DNA of 25,342 nt, taken from NCBI GenBank assembly GCA_964644025.1, contig CAZXVW010000039.1, positions 1 to 25,342 of the forward strand. The letters are read 5' to 3'. Under the pieces are notes generated by a model that was not told where the DNA came from, searched no databases, and saw only the letters and a list, made by a program, of their open reading frames with translations. The DNA comes from CAZXVW01 sp964644025. Lineage in GTDB: Bacteria; Acidobacteriota; Terriglobia; Bryobacterales; Bryobacteraceae. A program made the translations under genes and the position numbers. Below, in pieces: positions 17,812 through 24,178 of this stretch (positions within the stretch are counted from its first letter, which is position 1; each line of letters starts with the position of its first letter).

Positions 17812-17899
17812 GAGTACTACTTTATACGCTTTCCTCCCGGCAACTGCGGGGTTCTGTGCGATAATAAACCACGAAAATTCGCAGCCGCCGAGGTGCATT
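17812..17899. promoter_or_regulatory. Divergent promoter region, sulfatase / isomerase-like gene
   Basis: 88 bp, clearly AT-richer than both genes. On the plus strand GATAAT (17860-17865) is a good -10 candidate about 35 nt before the GTG start, followed by GAGG at 17890-17893. On the minus strand TATAAA (17821-17826) lies only ten nt from the sulfatase ATG, which would give an almost leaderless message. No clear -35 boxes. A shared region suggests joint control of the two genes. Confidence 0.4.
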
Positions 17900-19417
17900 G
17901 TGAAGCATTCCGAACATCATACTCATTCCTGCTGCGGCCTGCTCAGCCGCCGGGAGCTATTCGCCGCGCCGGCCGGACTCAGCCTGGCGGCCGCCCCGGC
18001 CAGGGCCTGGAGCGAGTTCGCCACGACTGAACACCAGCCGCCCATCCGCGTGCCGTTGCGGGTGCAGCCCGTGCTCGGTTACCGGATTTCCCAGCGGAGG
18101 CCGCAGCGAAGCTGGCGCCCGTGGGGCGGCGTCATGACCGAGCAGGACGCCGCCGCCGAGAAGGGCCGCATCAACCAGGAGCTCGATCAGTTGAAGGCCC
18201 GGGCCGAATTTCCGCTCGAGATCCTGCCGCTGCGCACGGCCCGTTCCCAGCAAGAGGCCGCGGCCATCGCCGGCGGCGATTTCGACACCTGCCTCATGTA
18301 CGCCGCCAGCGGCGGGCAGGAGATTTACGAGACCCTGAACGCCGGGCGCAAATGGAACCTGATGTTCGTGCGCCACCGCTCCGGTCCGGTCTACTTGTGG
18401 TACGAGATCGCCCACCCCCGCTTCTTGCGGAAAACCGTCGACGAGTACGGGGAGCCGGGCATGGACGCCCAGGACGTTATCATCGACAGTTATGATGACG
18501 TGCTGTGGCGTCTGCGGGCGCTGGCAGGCCTGAAAAACACGCTGGGGAAGCGGATCGTATGCCTCGGCGGCCCTGCCGGCTGGGGTAAAGGCGGGCAACA
18601 GGCGCCTTACCTGGCCCGCGAGATCTGGAAATTCGACCTGGTTTCGGTCAGCTATGAGGACTTGGAACAGCGCATCCTGGCCGCGCGGGCCGACGCCGGC
18701 TTGGTGAAGCGCACGCGGGCCGCCGCCGACCGCTACATGAAGGGCCGCGGTGTCCGCCTGGAGACCACCGCTGAATTCGTCCGCCGCTCCTTTCTGCTCA
18801 CCGAAATCTTTCAGAGCCTCATGGACGAAGCCAAGACCGACGCGTTCACGATCAAGAACTGCATGCGGGCCATCATGCCGCTCAGCGAGACCACGGCGTG
18901 CCTGTCGCTCAGCTTGATCAACGACAGTGGGCGCCTGGCGTTCTGCGAATCCGACTTCGTGGTCATCCCCTCCGGAGTGCTTCTGCATTACATTTCCGGC
19001 AAGCCGGTGTTCCTGAATGATCCTACCTACCCGCACCACGGCGTCGTCACCCTGGCCCACTGCACCGCGCCGCGGCGAATGGATGGCAAGCATGACGAAC
19101 CGGTGCGCCTGCTCACGCATTTCGAATCCGACTACGGCGCCGCGCCGAAGGTCGAGATGCGCAAGGGACAAGACGTCACCTGCCTGGTGCCCGATTTCGC
19201 CGAAAAGCGGTGGATGGGGATGGAAGGCACGATTGAAGACGCACCGTTCCTGGCCATTTGCCGGTCGCAGATCGACGTGCGCCTTCGGGCGGATACGAAG
19301 GTTGTTGCCGAGCAGATGCGCGGCTTCCACTGGATGGTCGCCTACGGGAATTACTTGAACGAGGTCGGCTACGCGCTGAAGAAAGCCGGCGTGAAGTGGC
19401 TGAATCTGAGCGCCTGA
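17900..19417 (+). CDS. L-fucose/L-arabinose isomerase-like protein, possibly Tat-exported
   Basis: 505 residues from the GTG at 17900, six nt after GAGG (17890-17893). The N-terminus has His/Cys-rich residues (H-S-E-H-H-T-H-S-C-C) and then S-R-R-E-L-F-A-A-P-A-G-L-S-L-A-A-A, resembling a Tat signal with L-F instead of the usual F-L. The body fits the FucI/AraA fold in outline: an N-terminal part with alternating strands and helices, a middle segment (I-V-C-L-G-G-P-A-G-W-G), and a C-terminal part with C-E350-S-D352, H387-C in T-L-A-H-C-T-A-P and H-F-E-S-D-Y-G-A, a layout like the C-terminal metal/sugar site of L-fucose isomerase. These enzymes convert aldoses to ketoses with Mn. The relation is distant and the exported location would be unusual; a different, non-isomerase role is possible. 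It is divergent from a sulfatase and convergent with an SMP-30 lactonase. Confidence 0.6.
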   Translation: MKHSEHHTHSCCGLLSRRELFAAPAGLSLAAAPARAWSEFATTEHQPPIRVPLRVQPVLGYRISQRRPQRSWRPWGGVMTEQDAAAEKGRINQELDQLKARAEFPLEILPLRTARSQQEAAAIAGGDFDTCLMYAASGGQEIYETLNAGRKWNLMFVRHRSGPVYLWYEIAHPRFLRKTVDEYGEPGMDAQDVIIDSYDDVLWRLRALAGLKNTLGKRIVCLGGPAGWGKGGQQAPYLAREIWKFDLVSVSYEDLEQRILAARADAGLVKRTRAAADRYMKGRGVRLETTAEFVRRSFLLTEIFQSLMDEAKTDAFTIKNCMRAIMPLSETTACLSLSLINDSGRLAFCESDFVVIPSGVLLHYISGKPVFLNDPTYPHHGVVTLAHCTAPRRMDGKHDEPVRLLTHFESDYGAAPKVEMRKGQDVTCLVPDFAEKRWMGMEGTIEDAPFLAICRSQIDVRLRADTKVVAEQMRGFHWMVAYGNYLNEVGYALKKAGVKWLNLSA

Positions 19418-19463
19418 GGCGGCTTCCCAACGGCGCTGAGGCGCAGGCGGCAGTCGGGGCCGC

Positions 19464-20426
19464 TCAAGCTTTCGGCGGCAAAATGCGCAGGCCGCGCTCG
19501 CCTTTCAGGTCAAGCCGGAACAACACACCGGGACTGCCACGCTCCCCCCTCAGCCCCCCGGTGATGTAAAGCTGGTCCATGTTTTCGCCGGCGAAGGCCA
19601 CGTTGCTGGTGGTGAGATTGCCACCGGGATAGGAACGCACCACGGTGCCGGTAGGGTCAACCACCTGCACCTGCCGCATGCCGTAATGGGCGACGAACAG
19701 GTTGCCCTCTTCATCAAGGCACATTCCGTCGGGCTGATTATCGATCTGACCCTCACCGGCCTTGGGCAGCCCGGCAAAGACGCGCTGGGGGCCCAACTTA
19801 CCCGGGGCGAGCACCGTGTAGGCGAGAATGCGGTTCCGTTTGCTTTCCCCCACGAGTAACGTCTTCCCGCCCGGCCGCAGCACGATGCCGTTCGGGAAAG
19901 CCAGACCGGAGGCCGCCAGGTGCGTGACGCCCTTCGCGTCGACGTAGTGCACGGTGCCGATAGGTCTTTCCACGCTCGAGCCGCCCGGGTCGGTGAAATA
20001 GAATCCGCCGCCGGGATCAAGAGTAAGGTCGTTGGGCGCCCGCAACGGCTTGCCTTCGCATTCGCTGGACGCCTTGCCGATCAGTCTTCCCCGCGCATCG
20101 AGGTGCAGGATGGCGTGCTGGCTGGCATCGCAAACCAGGTGCGTGCTGTCGGCCAGCACCTTGTGCCCGTTCGGGCGGCCGGTCTCCGCCCAAGTGGAGA
20201 GCTTCCCGGCTGCGGTCACCCGGCTGATGAGCTTGCCGTGCGAGATGTATAGGAAGCCATCGTGGTCCACGACGACGCCCTCGCAGTACTGCGGGACCCG
20301 CGCCACCTCCTCCGGCCGCAGTTCTCCGGCCAACGGCAGCCGGGCACGAAGACGGCCAGCACAGCAAGCCAGCAGGAACCCCTGGAGCCATTGGCGGCGA
20401 GATATGCTTCCCTGGTTTACTTTCAT
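19464..20426 (-). CDS. Tat-exported SMP-30/gluconolactonase-type lactonase
   Basis: 320 residues. The N-terminus S-R-R-Q-W-L-Q-G-F is a Tat signal; L-L-A-C directly after it also fits a lipobox, so it may be a Tat lipoprotein. The rest is a six-bladed propeller of the SMP-30/gluconolactonase/LRE family. By comparison with human SMP-30 (E18, N154, D204 and N103) the metal and substrate residues are present: E49 in Y-C-E-G, N179 in F-P-N-G, D233 in Q-P-D-G, and N132 in A-P-N-D. Such enzymes open sugar lactones. AGGAGG lies four nt before the ATG. It ends 46 nt from the stop of the convergent isomerase-like gene and shares a 52-bp start region with trpB2. Confidence 0.88.
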   Translation of the reverse strand: MKVNQGSISRRQWLQGFLLACCAGRLRARLPLAGELRPEEVARVPQYCEGVVVDHDGFLYISHGKLISRVTAAGKLSTWAETGRPNGHKVLADSTHLVCDASQHAILHLDARGRLIGKASSECEGKPLRAPNDLTLDPGGGFYFTDPGGSSVERPIGTVHYVDAKGVTHLAASGLAFPNGIVLRPGGKTLLVGESKRNRILAYTVLAPGKLGPQRVFAGLPKAGEGQIDNQPDGMCLDEEGNLFVAHYGMRQVQVVDPTGTVVRSYPGGNLTTSNVAFAGENMDQLYITGGLRGERGSPGVLFRLDLKGERGLRILPPKA

Positions 20427-20478
20427 GGCTCCTCCTGTTTACAATAGAGAACTTTATTCTTGCACAGGAGACGTTTGG
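20427..20478. promoter_or_regulatory. Short divergent start region, lactonase / trpB2
   Basis: Only 52 bp separate the two start codons. Each side has its own Shine-Dalgarno: AGGAGG for the lactonase on the minus strand, and CAGGAG (20465-20470), eight nt before the trpB2 ATG, on the plus strand. The middle is AT-rich (TTTACAATAGAGAACTTTATTC), so overlapping promoters are likely, but no -35/-10 pair with normal spacing could be chosen. The trpB2 frame is open far upstream into the lactonase gene; this site decides the start at 20479. Confidence 0.45.
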
Positions 20479-21807
20479 ATGCCGAACACAGTTAAGTTCT
20501 TGCTCGATGAAAGCCAGTTGCCCGACCACTGGGTGAACGTGCTGCCCTCGCTGCGCGAGCCGATGGACCCGCCGCTGCACCCGGCCACGAAAAAGCCCAT
20601 CACCCCGGACGACCTGGCCCCCATTTTTCCGATGGGGTTGATCGAGCAGGAAGTTGCCATGCAGCCGGAAATCGACGTTCCCGGTGAGGTGATCGACATC
20701 TACCGCCTCTGGCGCCCGACGCCGCTGTACCGGGCGCGGCGTCTGGAGAAGGCGCTCGACACCCCGGCGCATATCTACTACAAGTACGAGGGCGTCAGCC
20801 CGGCCGGCTCCCACAAGCCCAATACCGCGGTGCCGCAGGCTTACTACAACAAGAAGGCCGGTATCAGACGGCTGGCCACCGAAACCGGCGCGGGGCAATG
20901 GGGCAGCGCCCTGGCGCTGGCTTGCCGTCTGTTTGATATGGAATGCACGGTCTACATGGTGAAGGTGAGCTACCAGCAGAAGCCGTACCGGCGGAACATG
21001 ATCCAGACCTGGGGCGGCGAGATCTTTCCCAGCCCGAGCGACAAGACCAAATCCGGTCAGGCGATCCTCCAGAAAGATCCCGACTCGCCCGGCAGCCTCG
21101 GCATGGCGATCAGTGAGGCGGTGGAGGACGCCGCCACCCACGGCGACACGAACTATTCACTGGGCAGCGTTCTCAACCACGTTTGCCTGCACCAGACGGT
21201 AGTGGGTCTGGAATCCAAGCAGCAGATGGCAATGGCCGACGAGGAACCGGATGTCGTCATTGGCTGCTTCGGCGGCGGCAGCAATTTTGCCGGCATCGCC
21301 CTGCCCTACCTGCTGGACAAGCTGGCCGGCTCCCCGGTGCGCCTGCTCGCCGTCGAGCCCACCGCCTGTCCCACGCTGACCCGCGGCGCTTACGAGTATG
21401 ACTTCGGGGACACCGCAGGCATGACGCCGCTGCTCAAAATGTTCACGCTCGGTCACGAGTTCGTCCCGCCGAAGATTCATGCCGGCGGGTTGCGTTACCA
21501 CGGCGCCGCTCCCCTGGCCAGCCACCTGCTCAAGCACGGCTGGCTGGAAGCGAAGGCTTACCCCCAGCTCGAGGTCTTCGACGCGGCCATCCAGTTCGCG
21601 CGAACCGAGGGCATCATCCCGGCGCCGGAGACGGCTCACGCCATCAAGGCCGCCATCGACGAGTCCCTGAAAGCTAAACAGGAAGGCAAGAAACGGGTGG
21701 TGCTGTTCAACTTCAGCGGGCACGGACACTTCGACATGTCCGCCTACGATAACTTCCTGGCTGGCAAGCTGCAGAACTTCGGCTTCGAACCGGAGCTGAA
21801 ACAATAG
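20479..21807 (+). CDS. trpB2: Tryptophan synthase beta chain type 2 (TrpB2)
   Basis: 442 residues. It belongs to the TrpB2 (COG1350) group rather than the common TrpB1: longer N-terminus with R-P-T-P-L-Y-R-A-R-R-L-E, the PLP lysine in G-S-H-K113-P-N-T-A, and the cofactor phosphate loop G-C-F-G-G-G-S-N-F. It condenses indole with serine using PLP; TrpB2 enzymes work poorly or not at all with TrpA, and many seem to salvage indole or act on other amino acids. No trpA or other trp gene is nearby. The ATG at 20479 is preceded by CAGGAG eight nt upstream. The next gene on the strand is tdh, after 134 bp with a strong hairpin. Confidence 0.93.
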   Translation: MPNTVKFLLDESQLPDHWVNVLPSLREPMDPPLHPATKKPITPDDLAPIFPMGLIEQEVAMQPEIDVPGEVIDIYRLWRPTPLYRARRLEKALDTPAHIYYKYEGVSPAGSHKPNTAVPQAYYNKKAGIRRLATETGAGQWGSALALACRLFDMECTVYMVKVSYQQKPYRRNMIQTWGGEIFPSPSDKTKSGQAILQKDPDSPGSLGMAISEAVEDAATHGDTNYSLGSVLNHVCLHQTVVGLESKQQMAMADEEPDVVIGCFGGGSNFAGIALPYLLDKLAGSPVRLLAVEPTACPTLTRGAYEYDFGDTAGMTPLLKMFTLGHEFVPPKIHAGGLRYHGAAPLASHLLKHGWLEAKAYPQLEVFDAAIQFARTEGIIPAPETAHAIKAAIDESLKAKQEGKKRVVLFNFSGHGHFDMSAYDNFLAGKLQNFGFEPELKQ

Positions 21808-21857
21808 TCTTTTCCGGCGAACGCCCGTTCCCGCGGGGCGGGCAGCCGAACCCGACA

Positions 21858-21897
21858 GCGCCCGGCGGATTGAGCAACACTCCGCCGGGCGCCAATT
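21858..21897 (+). terminator. Perfect 12-bp hairpin between trpB2 and tdh
   Basis: GCGCCCGGCGGA (21858-21869) and TCCGCCGGGCGC (21881-21892) are fully complementary, with an 11-nt loop, followed by CAATTT. The stem is very strong but the U-tract is only three bases, 51 nt after the trpB2 stop. It probably ends or weakens transcription from trpB2; partial read-through into tdh is possible. Confidence 0.6.
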
Positions 21898-21941
21898 TCC
21901 CCCCGCACCGCGCCAGGGCAGCAGCGCGATACCATGGAACC

Positions 21942-22976
21942 GTGAAAGCACTCGTTAAATCAAAATCCGAACCCGGTCTCTGGCTGGAAGATGTCCCCGA
22001 GCCGGAAATCGGCATCAACGACGTCCTCATCCGGGTGGATCGCACCGCTATCTGCGGCACCGACCTGCACATCTGGAACTGGGACGAATGGGCGCGGAAG
22101 ACGATTCCCGTGCCGATGGTGGTAGGGCACGAATTCGTCGGCGAGATCGTCGAGGTCGGCTCCAACGTCGCCGATTTCTACCCCGGCGATATCGTCAGCG
22201 GCGAGGGTCACCTGGTCTGCGGCCGCTGCCGGAACTGCCTGGCCGGCCGGCGTCATCTGTGCGCCCATACTCAGGGGATCGGCGTCAACCGCACCGGCGC
22301 CTTCGCCGAGTATATCGCCCTGCCGATGACCAACATCTGGCACCATGACCCCGCAGTTCCTCGTGACATCGCCAGCATTTTCGATCCATTCGGCAACGCC
22401 GTCCACACGGCGCTCTCGTTCCCGGTTCTCGGAGAAGACGTGCTGGTCACCGGCGCCGGGCCCATCGGCATCATGGCCGCCGCGGTGGTCCGTTACTCCG
22501 GCGCGCGCTACGTGGTGATCACCGACGTCAACCCGTACCGGCTGGAGCTCGCAAGAAAGACCGTCGATGTTACCCGGGCGCTCGACGTGCGCACCGAGTC
22601 CATCGCCGCCGTGCAAAAAGAACTCGGCATGAAGGAAGGCTTCGACGTGGGCCTGGAGATGTCCGGCAACCCGTCAGCCTTCCGCGACATGCTGGCCAAC
22701 ATGTGCCACGGCGGCAAGATTGCCATGCTGGGGATCCCGGACGGTGATATGGCGATCGACTGGAACACGGTCATCTTCAACATGCTCACCATCAAGGGCA
22801 TCTACGGGCGGGAGATGTATGAAACCTGGTACAAAATGACCGTCATGCTCCAGGGCGGCCTGGACATCAGCGGCGTCATCACCCACCGCTTCCCCTACAC
22901 TGACTTCGCCCGCGGCTTCGACGTGATGCTTTCCGGCAACGCCGGCAAGGTCATCCTGTACTGGAAAGACGCCTGA
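21942..22976 (+). CDS. tdh: L-threonine 3-dehydrogenase
   Basis: 344 residues from a GTG start; E. coli Tdh has 341 and is similar along the whole length. It oxidises L-threonine to 2-amino-3-ketobutyrate with NAD in the cytoplasm. Catalytic zinc ligands C38, H63, E64 and the four structural zinc cysteines C93, C96, C99 and C107 are at the same positions as in E. coli; I-C-G-T-D, W-N-W-D-E-W, G-E-G-H and the Rossmann motif V-T-G-A-G-P-I-G are all present. The frame is open to 21870, but residues before the GTG cross the hairpin and are not Tdh-like. No good Shine-Dalgarno is seen before the GTG. The usual partner kbl (2-amino-3-ketobutyrate CoA ligase) is not next to it. The convergent stop of the next gene is only 40 bp away, with a small CGCGC-AAAA-GCGCG hairpin at 23000-23013. 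Confidence 0.95.
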   Translation: MKALVKSKSEPGLWLEDVPEPEIGINDVLIRVDRTAICGTDLHIWNWDEWARKTIPVPMVVGHEFVGEIVEVGSNVADFYPGDIVSGEGHLVCGRCRNCLAGRRHLCAHTQGIGVNRTGAFAEYIALPMTNIWHHDPAVPRDIASIFDPFGNAVHTALSFPVLGEDVLVTGAGPIGIMAAAVVRYSGARYVVITDVNPYRLELARKTVDVTRALDVRTESIAAVQKELGMKEGFDVGLEMSGNPSAFRDMLANMCHGGKIAMLGIPDGDMAIDWNTVIFNMLTIKGIYGREMYETWYKMTVMLQGGLDISGVITHRFPYTDFARGFDVMLSGNAGKVILYWKDA

Positions 22977-23016
22977 ATTCGCGCCGGTTCGCGGCGCGCC
23001 GCGCAAAAGCGCGTCC

Positions 23017-24072
23017 TCACCGCGATGCGCGATCACCCTTCAACAGGACCGGAAAGCCGGTGCAGAAATCGCGGCCGCTTTTTCCGGCCAGCTTCTCGAC
23101 GGCGGAACTGAAGTCGAAGATCTCCGCCGAGCCAAAATCCTCGCTGAAAGTGAACAGGAACAAGCGGGAGAACCGGGTCTTCCGGCGCGCGTAGCCCTGG
23201 CCGCTGATCAGCAGGCGGTGGTCGCTGCCCGCCCACTCGCCGTAGTCCCAGCCGACGCGCTCCATCGACGCGTAGCGCGGCTCATAGGAAACCCAGTATT
23301 TGGGGTCCGTGCTGACGGGGAGCGGCTGTGGCTGCTTCCAGTCGTCGGAGCGGCGCAGCAGGTGCGGTGTTCCCACCGAGGCCATCGAAAAAACCAGGTA
23401 GTCGCCGCTGGGGCTAACGTCGCAGTGACCGGCACCGTTCCAGGGCGTGATGCGCCGGAAACCGGTTCCATCTGTGTTGATCAGGGCCACGGCGGCGCCA
23501 GGCCGGCCCCGGAGAACGTGAAAGGCGATGCGGGAGCCGTCTGGAAACGGCGACGGGTCCGACGCCAGGCTGGTTCCCGGGCAGCGTTCCTGGCTGGTAA
23601 TGGCCTCCGAGCGGGTGATCTTGAGTTTGCCGTCCGCAACAGCCACTTCGGCCCGGTGGCAATTCTGCCGGCCGCGGATGTTGGTGTAATAAAACTCCGT
23701 GTTCGAAAACCAGTGGGGGAACCGCGCCGCCTGCACCAGAAGTTGCTCGGAGCCTGTCTTTCGGTCATAGACCAACAGGTCCTGCCGCCGCGGCGCGAAG
23801 CGGGTGCGGTTGAACAGAATGAACCGCCCGTCCGGCGAGACGCTGGAGAACCACTCGGCCCCGGAGGGTTCTTGCGTGATGCGAGTCAAGTTACTGACTC
23901 TCATCGTGTCGAGATCCAGGACCACCGTGTAGAGATCGCCGCCGGTTAGGTCATCCCGGTGGCAGCCGCCGGTGGAGTTGAGGTTCGACGTGAAAGCAAT
24001 CAACAGGCGCTCGGCGGCAACAGGCCCGGCCAGAGCGAAGAGCAGTGCAGACAGGCAAACAACCTTTCTCAT
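23017..24072 (-). CDS. Exported TolB/PD40-type beta-propeller protein
   Basis: 351 residues with a signal peptide (V-V-C-L-S-A-L-L-F-A-L-A-G-P-V-A-A). The mature protein shows WD40-like PD40 propeller repeats: W-F-S-S-V-S-P-D-G-R-F-I-L-F-N-R near residue 73, D-P-S-P-F-P-D-G-S-R-I-A-F in the middle and C-D-V-S-P-S-G-D-Y-L-V-F later. Such blades occur in TolB and in many secreted proteins of this group; no catalytic motif is recognised. Several cysteines in the mature part suggest disulfides outside the cytoplasm. GGAGGAG lies close before the ATG. It follows the penicillin-acylase-like gene on the same strand after 106 bp containing a large inverted repeat. Function unknown; probably binding or recognition of a ligand. 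Confidence 0.8.
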   Translation of the reverse strand: MRKVVCLSALLFALAGPVAAERLLIAFTSNLNSTGGCHRDDLTGGDLYTVVLDLDTMRVSNLTRITQEPSGAEWFSSVSPDGRFILFNRTRFAPRRQDLLVYDRKTGSEQLLVQAARFPHWFSNTEFYYTNIRGRQNCHRAEVAVADGKLKITRSEAITSQERCPGTSLASDPSPFPDGSRIAFHVLRGRPGAAVALINTDGTGFRRITPWNGAGHCDVSPSGDYLVFSMASVGTPHLLRRSDDWKQPQPLPVSTDPKYWVSYEPRYASMERVGWDYGEWAGSDHRLLISGQGYARRKTRFSRLFLFTFSEDFGSAEIFDFSSAVEKLAGKSGRDFCTGFPVLLKGDRASR

Positions 24073-24094
24073 CTTCTCTCCTCCATCACGACGT

Positions 24095-24156
24095 GGCTGG
24101 CGCGCCGAATTCCCTTACGCGGGACCCGCGGCTTTCACGCCGGCGCGGCGCCAGCC
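24095..24156. repeat. Large inverted repeat between acylase and propeller genes
   Basis: Arms GGCTGGCGCGCCG (24095-24107) and CGGC-GCG-GCGCCAGCC (24141-24156) pair with one three-base bulge, and the loop holds a further near-palindrome CGCGGGACCCGCG (24118-24130). No T-run follows. It may end transcription of the acylase gene on the minus strand or be a protein site. Confidence 0.5.
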
Positions 24157-24178
24157 CGTCACACATTACCTTGTCATC

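Noticed and set aside
17957..19330. 457-codon minus-strand open frame opposite the isomerase-like gene
   Set aside because: Composition typical of an antisense shadow, and the plus-strand frame has start site, signal and motifs.
20032..20478. N-terminal extension of trpB2 by 149 codons
   Set aside because: Lies inside the lactonase gene on the other strand; a Shine-Dalgarno at 20465-20470 marks the real start.
21934..21945. Tiny ATG GAA CCG TGA reading frame overlapping the tdh GTG
   Set aside because: Three codons without a ribosome binding site; probably chance.
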